A stretch of 62,784 nt of DNA from Burkholderia sp. Bp8992 (GTDB taxonomy: Bacteria; Pseudomonadota; Gammaproteobacteria; Burkholderiales; Burkholderiaceae): assembly GCF_003853705.1 (NCBI RefSeq), contig NZ_QTQI01000036.1, positions 1 to 62,784 of the forward strand, given 5' to 3'. The number at the start of each line of letters is the position of its first letter. Within the stretch, counting starts at the first letter, position 1. The position numbers were made by a program, and so were the translations under genes. This document shows positions 1 through 9,600 of this stretch, piece after piece. The notes under the pieces were generated by a model. That model was not told the DNA's origin. It saw nothing but the letters and a program-made list of their open reading frames with translations, and ran no database searches.

Positions 1-282
1 CCAGCGCCAGCCGAGCGCGACGAGCGCCGGCACGGTGCCGATCATCACCGCCTTGTCGTAGTAATCCATGTGCGCGTTGTAGTGCACGAGCGCATGGCCC
101 GCGCCCGCCACGAGCGCCAGTGCGAACAGCCAGTCGAACAGCGACAGGCGCGCGAGGAACGAAAGGTCGTCGCCCGGCTCATACGCGCGAACCGCGGCCG
201 GCGCACGAAGGCGCCGATGCAGCCGAAGCAGTGACGCGGCAACGGATGTCATGCCGCCGCGTGACGATGGAATGGCTTTCAT
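1..282 (-). CDS. ccsB: CcsB/ResC-like cytochrome c biogenesis protein, 5' part only
   Basis: The first 94 codons of a gene that continues beyond base 1. The start is the ATG at 282-280. The visible N-terminus has a basic leader, then a membrane segment beginning FDWLFALALVAGAGHAL (about residues 48-64), a short loop containing NAHMDYYDKAV, and a second hydrophobic stretch ending in GWRW. This pattern matches the start of betaproteobacterial CcsB (ResC-type, system II cytochrome c maturation), an inner-membrane protein that delivers heme to apocytochromes. It lies 149 bp behind a run of c-type cytochrome genes on the same strand, which fits a dedicated maturation factor for them. The WWD heme-handling motif would lie outside the window, so the call rests on N-terminal similarity recalled from the family. 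It could be another polytopic membrane protein. Confidence 0.62.
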   Translation of the reverse strand, partial: MKAIPSSRGGMTSVAASLLRLHRRLRAPAAVRAYEPGDDLSFLARLSLFDWLFALALVAGAGHALVHYNAHMDYYDKAVMIGTVPALVALGWRW

Positions 283-431
283 GAGCTCACCAGGATGGAA
301 CCATCGGGTTCGAATAAAAAGAGGCGCCCCGCCCCGGGGGAGACGAGACACCTAAACGATCGCCGCCGGCGCCGTTCGTCTGCCCGCCGCGCGGCACCAG
401 CCGCACGGGACGCCGGTTCGGCGGCGCCTGC

Positions 432-1103
432 TCATTGCTCGGCCGCCGGGCTCGCCGGTGCGTCGGCTTCCAGCGGAAACGCCTCGACATACGCCGCGAC
501 GGCGCGCATGTCCTGCTCCGTCATGTTCGAGCACACCGACTTCATGACCGCGCCGCGCGGCCGCGTGTCGGTTTCGCGGAAAACCCTCAGCTGCTTCAGC
601 ACGTAGTCCGCGTGCTGGCCGGCAAGACGGGGAAACCCGGTCATGCCCTCACCATGCTGGCCATGACACCCGACACAGGCCGACACGCCCTTGTCCGGCA
701 GGCCCGCCATGAAGATCGCCTTGCCCGTGTCAACGAGCAAGCGATCGCCGACCTCGCCGAGCGCCGCCGGCTGGCTCGAGAAATACTCCGCGAGCTGGTC
801 GATCTGCGCATCGGTCAGATGCGTGAAGCCCCACATGTAGCGCTTCGCATTCGGATCGGCGCGCGCGTGATGCTTGAAATCGTTCAACTGATCGACGAGA
901 TATTCCTTGCGCTGTCCGGCGAGCTTCGGAAATACCGGCGACACCGACACGCCGGTCGCGCCGTGGCAGTTCGAGCACACCTGCAGCGCGATGGTCTTGC
1001 CCGATACGGCCGGATTGTCGACTTCCCGCGACCGCTCCAGGTCGTGACAACCCGATGCCGCCAGCACCAGCGCAAGCCAAGCGAAATGGGTCACCTTGTT
1101 CAT
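432..1103 (-). CDS. Diheme cytochrome c4-like lipoprotein
   Basis: 223 residues with two c-type heme motifs, CSNCH (residues 43-47) and CVGCH (about 143-147), each followed by a cytochrome c fold (PKLAGQ and PRLAGQ after the hemes). This tandem-domain layout is that of cytochrome c4/c553-type electron carriers. The N-terminus has a short hydrophobic stretch ending in the lipobox AASGC, so the protein is probably anchored to a membrane facing the periplasm. The ATG at 1103 is preceded by GGGAGAG at normal spacing; longer open frames upstream run into the next gene and lack this. It is downstream of the heme-barrel protein and upstream of the ccsB-like gene. Likely role (inference): passing electrons from the oxidase/outer-membrane complex to the respiratory chain. 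Confidence 0.82.
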   Translation of the reverse strand: MNKVTHFAWLALVLAASGCHDLERSREVDNPAVSGKTIALQVCSNCHGATGVSVSPVFPKLAGQRKEYLVDQLNDFKHHARADPNAKRYMWGFTHLTDAQIDQLAEYFSSQPAALGEVGDRLLVDTGKAIFMAGLPDKGVSACVGCHGQHGEGMTGFPRLAGQHADYVLKQLRVFRETDTRPRGAVMKSVCSNMTEQDMRAVAAYVEAFPLEADAPASPAAEQ

Positions 1104-1146
1104 GTCAGCGCTCTCCCTGCCGTAATACCCGTCGCCCCGCCGGATG

Positions 1147-2532
1147 TCAGAACGAAGCGAGCCATAGATAGATGAACAACGTGTCGTTGTCCCTCGCGTT
1201 GCGTCCGTTGCCGTCGTAGTTGGTCGTCGCGCCGAGGTACTTGGTGAAATGCGTGTACTGGATGCCGACGCGCACGTGCTGATCCGGCATCCAGAATATT
1301 TCCGGCGTCCAGCCCTGTGTATTCGGATGGAAGTTCGCGCTCGCCGCATAGGCAGTACTGTCCGCGGTCCCCGTCGTATTGAAGAACGACAGGCTGACGC
1401 CATACTTGGCCTGGTAGATGTACGACGCCTTGAGCCGCAACGAATTCAGGTTCGCGGCCGTGTTGTCGCTCACGATGAAATTGTTCGGATCGTGAATGTT
1501 CTCGCGCACGTAGCGCGCTTGCGCGGTGATCGTGTGCGGCTCCAGCAGGTACTGGTACTGCGTGTCGAAACCGTAGTCGCGATAGCGCGTCACGCCCGAG
1601 CCGAAGATCGGAAAACTGTTCGGATCGTTCGGATAGACGTCGACGCTCAGCCCGAACGCGCCGACCATCAGGCTGTGCGGGCCCCAGTCGCGCGTCAGCG
1701 CGATGCGCGCATACGGGTTGTAGCCGCGCAAATAGACCTGCGGGTGGTCCGGATTGCCCGCGTGGTTGCCCTTGCTCAGGAACGACCAGATGCCGTCGGC
1801 CGTGCTGTAGGCGGTCAACTCCGCATAGACCGTCTTGTTCCAGTACAGGTATCCGCCCATGCCGACAACCTGCATCGCGAGACCGCCTTCGATGATCGGC
1901 GTGACCGGCACGCCGGCCACCGGGCTGATCGCCGAGCCGATGTACGGATAACTCCAGGCCGGCGCGGTATTGAAGACGTCCTGCACGGTGGGGTTGTTGT
2001 GCAGCGTCAGGCCGAAGATCAGATCGTTGGCGGGTGACATGATCCGGTCGACGAAGCGGAAGTCGGTGTTGTCCGATGCCCACCAGCCTTTCCATTTTCC
2101 GTTGGCGTCCTGATGATCGTAGTTCGTATAGGTGAATTGCGCGAAGCCGCCGAGATGGTCGGTGATCTTCCCGGCGAGGAACACGCTCGCGAAGTCGAAG
2201 ATCGGCAGGCCGTTCTTCGGCGTGACCGGATTGCCGCTGGCGTCGCTGTTCGCTCGCGTCTTGCTGAGGTCGCCTATCGCCATCGCCGCGAGCGGAATCG
2301 TGCGCTCGCCCAACGTGTAGCCGTTCAGCTTGAACAGGCGCCCGTACGGCGTGAGTTCGGGGAACTGTCCGCCGGCATGGCACGCGACGCAGCTCTGCCC
2401 CGTCTGGCGCGCGAAGATCGGCAACGCGTGCCCGACGGACACCTGCAGCATCGCGAGCGCCGCGATCACGATCATCCAGCCGCGATGCAGCCAGCGATGA
2501 CGCATGTCACGATCGACAGGAAACGTTGTCAT
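1147..2532 (-). CDS. Outer-membrane beta-barrel protein with N-terminal c-heme motif
   Basis: 461 residues. A signal peptide (hydrophobic core MIVIAALAMLQVSVG, cleavage near residue 35) is followed at once by one heme motif, CVACH (residues 48-52). The rest consists of alternating beta-strand-like segments rich in aromatic residues and Asn/Gly and ends in F (LFIYLWLASF), typical of an outer-membrane barrel. Similar heme-tagged barrels occur in cytochrome/multicopper oxidase loci of metal-cycling bacteria; the function in Burkholderia is not established as far as I know. Start chosen at the ATG at 2532 because GGGGAAAA lies just before it; the ATG at 2505 is an alternative that still keeps the signal. 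Between the diheme cytochrome (44 bp downstream) and the heme/PBP fusion (159 bp upstream). Inference: a porin-cytochrome-like conduit across the outer membrane. Confidence 0.75.
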   Translation of the reverse strand: MTTFPVDRDMRHRWLHRGWMIVIAALAMLQVSVGHALPIFARQTGQSCVACHAGGQFPELTPYGRLFKLNGYTLGERTIPLAAMAIGDLSKTRANSDASGNPVTPKNGLPIFDFASVFLAGKITDHLGGFAQFTYTNYDHQDANGKWKGWWASDNTDFRFVDRIMSPANDLIFGLTLHNNPTVQDVFNTAPAWSYPYIGSAISPVAGVPVTPIIEGGLAMQVVGMGGYLYWNKTVYAELTAYSTADGIWSFLSKGNHAGNPDHPQVYLRGYNPYARIALTRDWGPHSLMVGAFGLSVDVYPNDPNSFPIFGSGVTRYRDYGFDTQYQYLLEPHTITAQARYVRENIHDPNNFIVSDNTAANLNSLRLKASYIYQAKYGVSLSFFNTTGTADSTAYAASANFHPNTQGWTPEIFWMPDQHVRVGIQYTHFTKYLGATTNYDGNGRNARDNDTLFIYLWLASF

Positions 2533-2691
2533 GGCTGTTTTCCCCCTCACGCGGTGTGCACCGCGCTGCGCCACCGCGACATCGGAACGTCGCGCGATGA
2601 CTTCATTGTGCGAAGCGCCCGCGAGAACCGGCATGGGGAGACTTCCTCCATACACGGTCTGATTCCTCCCCCATCTCGACGCGCGCTCCGC

Positions 2692-4380
2692 TCAGGGAAC
2701 GATCCAGTCTCCGTCGGCGGCGATCTTCGTGCGGTCCGGCCCGGCAAACCGGACGATATAGCCGCCCTTCGACGCGAAGCGCTGCCCGGTCGCGAGCGTC
2801 AGGCGCGGGTAGTAGCCGGTCAGGATGCGGCGTTCGAGCATGTCCTGGATGCGCTCGACCAGGTACTCGCGCACGAACGCGTCGACCACGTGGCTCAGCG
2901 TCTCGGCGAGCAGGCCGCACGCGAGATAGGTATCCGCCTGCACCTGCGGCGCGACCATCGGAATCTTCCGGATCGTGAACCAGCCGAACGCATAGTCGAC
3001 GCGCACGCGCCGCCCTTCGGGCAAGTCGAACGGATAGGCGACGCGCGTCACCGCGCGCCAACTCGTCGGCAGCGGCGTGCTGTCGAGCCCGCCGAGCAGC
3101 CCCGACATGAACACGGTGTCCGCCGCCGGCGGCACGTGCTCGAGCGCCGCGAGGTCGGGCGGCCGCAGCCACAGCACGAGCACGTCGTCGCGCGGCGTCC
3201 GGCGCAACGCGCGCGCGACGCCGTCGCGCGGGGCGAGCGCGTGATTCGACACCGCGATGCCGCGCGCCTTCAGTACGGCTGCAAGCGCCTGTGCGCCGCG
3301 CTCGCCGTTGTCGCCCGCGCGATAGACTTGCCTGACCGTCTTCACCGGCCGCGCGCCGGCTTCGTCCAGGATGCGCTTCGCGATCAGGTCCGACTCGAGC
3401 AGCACGCCGCGCGAGAAGTACACCGAGTAAAAATCGTGATCGGTCTCGACCGGCACTTCGACGTTCGGAAAGAGGCACGGCACGGCCTCCGCCTCGCAGA
3501 AGTCGTGGACGGGCGCCCAGTTCCGGCCGCCGAGCCCCGACACCACGGCCAGCACCGGCTGCCGCTCGAGATACGCGTTCAGTTGCGCATGCCACGTGTC
3601 CGGCGGCCCGGTGAGCGACCAGACGTGCAGTTCCCAGCGGCGATTGACCATGAACATCATTTTTCGCGTGGAACGCAGCGGCGGCGTCGTGCCGAACGGA
3701 AACGCGTTCTTGTCCGCGAAGTAGTGCTGCAGGACGTCGAGCATGCCCGCCCGCTTCACCGGGTCCGCGTCCGGCGTGACGATCGTCGCGAAATGCAGCA
3801 CCGTGTCGGTCACGCCCGACGGCTTGCGGCGATCGAGACGCTTCAGATAGCCGGTCAGCGCGGCCATGTCGGCGTCGCCGAGCGCGTATTGCGGCATCAG
3901 TCTGCCGAGCGGCCTGCCTTCCGGATCGATCCCGTCACGCACGGCACGCGCGAGCCGTTCTTCCGTGTACGGCTCGCGATCGGTGCGCATGCCGGGAACG
4001 TACGGGATGTCGAGATCCTCGGCGGTCTGCGCGCGCGGATGCACCAGGTAGCGCCACGTGACCGGCGGGATGATGTTGTTGCCTTCCTTCGAGCCCAGCC
4101 CGCTGCGCCGATGGCAATTGATGCAGGCGGCGGCGGCCCCTTTCAGGCGCACGCCGTCCTGATGCACGGCTTCGAGCGGCGCGCCCGAACCGAGGATGCC
4201 GCGCTGGAAGATTGCCTCCCCCGCGTCCGCCGGCACGGCGGGTGCCGCTGTCTCGTCGCCGATCGCGTGACCTGCGCCCGCGCACAACGCGGCCAGCACC
4301 ACCCACCGCGCCAGCTGCCCGCGCGAGACCGGCAGGCACGCCGCCGCGAGGGCGCGCGCTCGCCCCCGGATGCCGTTCAT
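2692..4380 (-). CDS. Periplasmic cytochrome c fused to a type I periplasmic-binding-protein domain
   Basis: 562 residues. After an uncleaved-looking basic leader and hydrophobic segment (about 24-40) comes a cytochrome c domain with a single heme motif CINCH (residues 86-90) and LMPQYALGD near residue 160, where the Met is a candidate axial ligand. From about residue 190 to the C-terminus the sequence looks like a two-lobed type I binding protein of the branched-chain amino acid (LivJ-like) class, with segments such as LAVVSGLGGRNWAPV and FYSVYFSRGVLLE. ATG at 4380 overlaps the TGA of the upstream LolA-like gene (ATGA), so translation is probably coupled. The fusion of a heme domain with a ligand-binding fold is unusual. 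Role unknown: a heme-linked sensor, or a docking subunit of the oxidase complex. The domain call is by eye. Confidence 0.72.
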   Translation of the reverse strand: MNGIRGRARALAAACLPVSRGQLARWVVLAALCAGAGHAIGDETAAPAVPADAGEAIFQRGILGSGAPLEAVHQDGVRLKGAAAACINCHRRSGLGSKEGNNIIPPVTWRYLVHPRAQTAEDLDIPYVPGMRTDREPYTEERLARAVRDGIDPEGRPLGRLMPQYALGDADMAALTGYLKRLDRRKPSGVTDTVLHFATIVTPDADPVKRAGMLDVLQHYFADKNAFPFGTTPPLRSTRKMMFMVNRRWELHVWSLTGPPDTWHAQLNAYLERQPVLAVVSGLGGRNWAPVHDFCEAEAVPCLFPNVEVPVETDHDFYSVYFSRGVLLESDLIAKRILDEAGARPVKTVRQVYRAGDNGERGAQALAAVLKARGIAVSNHALAPRDGVARALRRTPRDDVLVLWLRPPDLAALEHVPPAADTVFMSGLLGGLDSTPLPTSWRAVTRVAYPFDLPEGRRVRVDYAFGWFTIRKIPMVAPQVQADTYLACGLLAETLSHVVDAFVREYLVERIQDMLERRILTGYYPRLTLATGQRFASKGGYIVRFAGPDRTKIAADGDWIVP

Positions 4381-5207
4381 GGCCGTACCGTCGGCCGGCC
4401 CGCGCCCGGCGGGGCCGGCGATACGCGCGCATCGAGCGACGCCGGACGGCGTCCGCCCGGCGCGACGGGCCGGGCGAAGAGCGCGTCGTCGAGGGGCGGA
4501 TTCAGCGACACCTTGTCGATGATCAGCGTGTCCTTGGTCGGCGAGGCCGCCGTCCCGCTCTCGATCCTGAGCGGGATTTGCAGGCCGTCGATGAGCTTGA
4601 AGTTGCCATAGTTCACCTCCACCGTGAGCGGGCCGGTCGGCCCGCGCACCTGGCGGTCGGCCTTCACGTCCAGGAAACTCCGCCCGTCGATCCACACGTG
4701 CCGTACCGCGCCGGACGGCAACTTCACCGCCAGGCGGTACGCATCGTGCCCGCCGATCCGGTCGACGCCGTCCAGCGTCACGCCGATGCCCTTCGCATCG
4801 TGGTCGAACAGCGGGCCGTCGATCACCTGCTCGTCGCGCGCGGACATCAGCTCGCCCGGCGTATACGGCCGCAGGCCGGCGCTGACGCCCGCGGCCTGTT
4901 TCCAGCCTTCGCGGCCGTCGAACACGCGCACGGCCTTCTGGTTGAGCACGGTGATCTCGAAGCGCGTCTTGTTCGGCCGCTTCATCGCAAGGACGAACGG
5001 CATGTCGCGCACGGGCGCGTTCGGGCTGTCCACATGGCCCGACCAGACCATCGTCCGGACCTTGCGCCACGCGTCGAGCCCGCCTCTCGCCGCGATGTTC
5101 TTCTCGACGATCTGGTCCACGCCGAGGCCCTGCCCCGGCAATTGCTCGCACCCGCACAAGGCCGCCATCGCGCAGCCGGCGAGCACCCACGATCCGATCC
5201 GTCCCAT
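4377..5207 (-). CDS. LolA-like outer-membrane lipoprotein-sorting family protein (itself a lipoprotein)
   Basis: 276 residues. The N-terminus ends in a lipobox (AALCGC, Cys near residue 20). The body follows the LolA/LolB-like half-barrel pattern also seen in the next gene: an IVEKNIAARGGLDAWRKV opening, LAMKRPNKTRFEI, an AVRVFDGREGWKQ strand and a YTPGEL helix. It ends in an Ala/Pro/Arg-rich tail. Such proteins bind acyl chains or lipoproteins in the periplasm, but this branch is not classical LolA. The ATG at 5207 has GAGGTGA upstream; the gene is 5 bp after its paralogue and overlaps the next gene by 4 bp (ATGA). About 35-40 percent identity to the neighbouring paralogue by eye suggests a tandem duplication followed by divergence. 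Inference: chaperone for lipidated or outer-membrane components of this cluster. Confidence 0.72.
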   Translation of the reverse strand: MGRIGSWVLAGCAMAALCGCEQLPGQGLGVDQIVEKNIAARGGLDAWRKVRTMVWSGHVDSPNAPVRDMPFVLAMKRPNKTRFEITVLNQKAVRVFDGREGWKQAAGVSAGLRPYTPGELMSARDEQVIDGPLFDHDAKGIGVTLDGVDRIGGHDAYRLAVKLPSGAVRHVWIDGRSFLDVKADRQVRGPTGPLTVEVNYGNFKLIDGLQIPLRIESGTAASPTKDTLIIDKVSLNPPLDDALFARPVAPGGRRPASLDARVSPAPPGAGRPTVRP

Positions 5208-5212
5208 GGTCG

Positions 5213-6052
5213 TCACCTCGTCCGGGTCTCGGCCGGGTGACTCGGCGCCTTCGCGAAAGTGAGCGGCGGCTTGCCGAACATCGTGTCGTCGGCCGGCTCG
5301 TTGAGTGCGACGTGCTCGATCGTGATCCGGTGCGTCTCCTTGACGCCGCTCACGACGGTCTCGAGCGTGTGCGGCATGACGAGGCCGTTTTCCTTCCTGT
5401 AATCGCGATAGAGCACGGCGACGCCGTGCGTCTTGCCGTCCAGCACGCGCGGCTCGCCATCGATCTTCAGTTCGAGAAAGCTCGACGCGTCGACCCACAG
5501 GCGGCGCGACGCGCCGTCCTTCGACGTCAGCTTCAGCACATACGCGCGATGCCCTTCCACCTGCTCCATGCCAAGCGCCTGGATCGTGGTGCCCTTGTTC
5601 GCGTAGTCGATCAGCGGACCGTCGAGTTCGGCCGACGACGCGGCGGACTTGAGTTGCGCCGGCGTATACGGCTCGACGTCGTTGCGGCCGAGGTACGGCC
5701 GGACCAGCCAGCCCTGCGAGCCGTCGTACACCTGCAGCGCGGTCTGCTGCTCGAACTGGATTTCGAGCCGGCTCTTGTGCGGCCGCTTCAACGTCAGCGT
5801 GAACGGCAGCCTGACGTTCTTCTTGCCGCCCGCATCGAGCTGCCCCGTCATCCTGATCGACGACACCGCCCGCCACGCCTGCAGCCCGCCACGGGCCGCG
5901 ACATTGCGCTCGGCGATCTGCGCCGCGTCCATATGCGACGCCGACGCCGCCTGCGCATTCCCCGCCGCCGAGGCCGCGGATGCGACCTGGCCGCAAGTCA
6001 ACAAGCCGGCGGCACACGCCGCCGAAATCGACTTGAAAAGAAACCGGTTCAT
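5213..6052 (-). CDS. LolA-like periplasmic protein (paralogue of the next gene)
   Basis: 279 residues with a Sec signal peptide (hydrophobic core AACAAGLLTCGQVASA) and a Ser/Ala-rich linker. The LolA-like core shares landmarks with the downstream paralogue: IAERNVAARGGLQAWRAV, LTLKRPHKSRLEIQF, LQVYDGSQGW, YTPAQL. Unlike its neighbour it has no clear lipobox at the cleavage point, so it is probably soluble in the periplasm. A lipidated and a soluble paralogue side by side recall the LolA/LolB division of labour; that is an inference. The ATG at 6052 is preceded by GGGGAGAG (reverse strand) at good spacing. 63 bp separate it from the upstream exported protein gene. Confidence 0.74.
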   Translation of the reverse strand: MNRFLFKSISAACAAGLLTCGQVASAASAAGNAQAASASHMDAAQIAERNVAARGGLQAWRAVSSIRMTGQLDAGGKKNVRLPFTLTLKRPHKSRLEIQFEQQTALQVYDGSQGWLVRPYLGRNDVEPYTPAQLKSAASSAELDGPLIDYANKGTTIQALGMEQVEGHRAYVLKLTSKDGASRRLWVDASSFLELKIDGEPRVLDGKTHGVAVLYRDYRKENGLVMPHTLETVVSGVKETHRITIEHVALNEPADDTMFGKPPLTFAKAPSHPAETRTR

Positions 6053-6115
6053 GACTGCTCTCCCCGCATGCAGGCCGCCCGTTGTCGATGCGCGGCGGCA
6101 TGCGCATGTATGTGA

Positions 6116-6619
6116 TTACTCGACCACCAGCCCGTCGATGTGCAGCGAATCGATCAGGATGCTGACCCGTTCGCCGCGCTTGATCGGCCCTCCCTTGTTG
6201 GAAAACACCATCCAGTACTCGTGTCCGGTCTCGAGCTGGCCGGTCTGCCGCAGCGCGCCGATCTGGTCCATCACCGGAATCACGAGCATCGCGTGGCTCG
6301 TTTCTCCGTACAGATAGACGGTCGCCTTCGTGTCGGCGAGCAGCCGCGCCTTCTCGGGATCGGTCACGCGGTAGCTGAAACGGATCAGGTTGCCCGACGC
6401 GGTGCTGCGCACGTGCAGATCGTCGACGCCCTTCGCCATCTGGTAATAGGCCTTCGCCTGCCGCGGCAGGCTCACCGGCAGGTAAGGCGAGTGCCGGCCA
6501 GCCGCCGGCTTGGCCGGTGCATCCTGCCCGGCCGCGGCCGGCTGAGGCCGGACCGCGGCGAGGCTCGCACCGCCCGCGAGCAGCAGCATCGATGCCGCGC
6601 GGAAGGCCGCCCGTTTCAT
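6116..6619 (-). CDS. Small exported protein of unknown function
   Basis: 167 residues. Signal peptide with core SMLLLAGGASLAAV, an Ala/Pro linker, then a compact beta-rich region beginning YLPVSLPRQAKAYYQMAKGVDDL and ending with ERVSILIDSLHIDGLVVE. No family is recognised; segments such as GNLIRFSYRVTDPEKA read like a small beta-sandwich. There are no Cys or heme motifs. The ATG at 6619 overlaps the stop of the giant protein gene by ATGA, so it is almost certainly co-translated with it. This tight coupling suggests an accessory or chaperone function for the giant exported protein (inference). Confidence 0.68.
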   Translation of the reverse strand: MKRAAFRAASMLLLAGGASLAAVRPQPAAAGQDAPAKPAAGRHSPYLPVSLPRQAKAYYQMAKGVDDLHVRSTASGNLIRFSYRVTDPEKARLLADTKATVYLYGETSHAMLVIPVMDQIGALRQTGQLETGHEYWMVFSNKGGPIKRGERVSILIDSLHIDGLVVE

Positions 6620-9600
6620 CGCATCGCTCCCGTAAGCGGCGCGGGTAGCGCCTGCGCCGGGGTCGGCGCAGGGAGCCGCACGGGCGGCAGCGCGCGTGTC
6701 TGTGCACGTGTCTGCGCAGGCGCCTGCGGGCGGGCGCGCGGCGGCACCCTGGCCGGGGCCTGCAGCAGCGCATTCGACGGCGGCCGCGCCAGCGCCGGAG
6801 ACTGCCCCAACGCGCCGGTCGGCAGCGGCCGAGTCGCCCTGGGGGCGAGCCGCGCCCCTGCCTGCAGCCGCCTCAGCGCCGGTGCCACGATCGGCGGCAG
6901 CGGCGCGCCACCGTTGAACAGACCCGGGATTCCGCCGATGCCCGGGATTCCGCCGCCCGGGAAGCCGTGTCCGCCCGGGAATCCGCCTCCACCCGGGAAG
7001 CCACCACCACCCGGGAAGCCGCCATGGCCCGGCGGGAGAAGTGCGGCCAGGCCGGTCAGCTGGCTCCCCAGTGCGAGCGGGTCGATCGGCGTGCCGCCAC
7101 CGAGCAGGCCGCCGAGCAGGCCGGGCGCCACGTACTCGACCGCGCCGATGTCGTAGCCGTTGCCTTGCGGCCGCGGCGTGCCGAAGAAATCGTGGTTCGG
7201 CGCGCCGGATGCCGTGGCCGCCCCGATCGCCGGCGACGAGCCCTTGATCGAGTAGTTGCCCATCATCACGTTGTAGCCCGCGCTGCCAGGCGTGAGCGCC
7301 TCGTTGAACAGCGACAGCGGCCCGTACGACATGTTGATCCACTGGTTGCCTTCATCGGGCGTGGCCGCCGGCATCAGCCCGAACAGCGGGTTCGGCAACA
7401 CCGCGTCGGCGATCCCGGGCGGTACGGCAAAGCCGTTCCCGCCGGCTTCCGGCGGCACGCGCGAGCCGTTGCAGTACTGGCTGATCGTCTGCGGGTCCGA
7501 TGCCTTGTTGGTCGCCGCATAGCCCGCCGTGCTGGTCATGATCGAGTACTGCGGGTTCATGGTCAGCCCGGACTGGTGATTGGCCGGCCCGGTGTCGCCA
7601 TACGCGCCGATGTCCCAGTAGAACGGCGGGGTCGTGCCGCCCGTCACGCAGAAGCCTGTCGATTGCCCCTTCTGGTTCAAGGTCGGGTTCAGCGTGACCG
7701 CGTTCTGCACGCCGGGGATGTTCGGGTTCGGCTGCGAACTCACCGAGATGTAGAACGAGCGGTTTTGCCAGAACAGGTTGTTGCTCAGCACCGGGTTCGA
7801 GAACTTCGTGCAGTTCGGCTCGTTCGCGGGACAGGTGATTTGCCCCGTGAAACCCGCGGGCGGGACGAACGCCGTCATCAGGTTCTGCGTATGCGTCGCC
7901 GTCTCCAGTCCGGCCGGCTGCTGCGTCGATGCCTCGATGAAACTCGTGCAGGTCGACTCCGCGCTGTTCGGGCTGCTCGTGCATCCGGGCGGCGCCACGT
8001 TCGACTGCGCCGCGGCCGGCGTATTGAAGAGCACGCCCGCCGACGCCGTCGCATCGTTCGCGATCACCGTGTTGTTGATGAAGCTCACGCGCACCGCATC
8101 CTGCAGCGACACGCCACCGCCCGACCAGCCGGCCACGTTGTTCGCGATGATGTTGTTGATCACGCGCACCTGGTACCACTTGTTCGGGTTGCCGAGATTG
8201 CGTTGCACCTCCGTGCCGTTGACGTTCTGCAGCCGCAGGCCGCCGCCCTTCCCGCTTTCCGCGGTATTGCCCATGATCAGGTTGCCGTCGATCACCAGAT
8301 CCGGGCCGATACCGTCGGACAGCTGCGGCGCGCAGTCGACGTCGACGAGGCTGTTCTCGCAGAACGTGCCGTCGGGCGGCACGCCCTGCGCGATGATCCC
8401 GCCGCCATACGTCGGCAACGTCGGGTTGTTGCTCTGGTTGAACAACACCACGTTGTGCGACAGGTCGCCGTTGTAGCTGAACCCGAAGTGCGCGACGCCG
8501 CCGCCGTCACCGCTGGTCATGTTGCCGCAGACCCAGTTGTAGTTGAAGCGGTAGTAGTCGGCGCCCGTGCAGAGCGTCACACCACCGGCCGAAGACGGCG
8601 TGGTCGAGTTGATCTCGTCGCCATACGACGCGTTTGCCGTGACGGCGTTGTGGTGCACGTTGACGAACGTGTTGTACATGAACGGCAACTGCGTCACGCC
8701 GTCCGCGGCGATGTTGGCGTCCGGCACTTCCACCTGGCCGACCGTGATGCCGCCCGACAGCGTGCCGGCATTACCGGTCACGCGGTTGTTCGAGACCTCC
8801 GTGTAATGGTTCCAGCCGTGCAGGAAAATCCCGCCGCCGCCCTGCGAGCTGTTGGTGACCGTGACCCCGTCGATGCGCGACGGGTTGCACAGGAAGTTGC
8901 TGTAGTTCGGGTTGTTCGGATCCGTCGTGCAGTCGTGCGCCGTGAGCAGCGTGCAGATGCCGTTCGCGGTGCAGTTCGTGCTCGGCTGCACACCCTTGGC
9001 CAGCACCGTGATGCCCGCACCTTCGTACGCGCCCATCAGCGACGGTTCGATCAGCAGCTCGCCCAGGTTGCCGTTCTGCGTGCTGTCCCAACCGACGGTC
9101 GGTTCGAACGGAATCGGGTCCACGTGCCCCTGCATCTGCGTCGAACACTGATAGGTGCCTGACGGATCGTACGGGTTGTTGGTCGGCGAGATCGGCTTCG
9201 TCGAGTCGTACGTGGACGAAATCAGCCCGCCGTCCAGCGATGTGCCGAACAGGCACGCGATCAGCCTGCGCCACGGATCGAGCTTGCCGGACGGATGCGT
9301 ATTTGCATTGATCGTCACCGACGCGGCACCCACGCCTTGCAGCCGCACCGGCTTCCACATCACCAGCATCTCGTTGTACGTGCCCGGACCGACGACGATC
9401 ATGTCGCCCGCGCTCGCATTGTTGATCGCGGTCTGGAGCGCATTGCTCGCACCGTTCTCGCCGCTCACGTAGGTCGGCGCCTTGCCGCCGATCGTCACCG
9501 TGATCGCATCGATCGACCGCTTGCCGTTGCCGGCCGTGATCACGAGCTCGCCGCACTGCGTCGCGGGTGCGCCCATCTGCTGGATCGTGCAGGTCGACGG

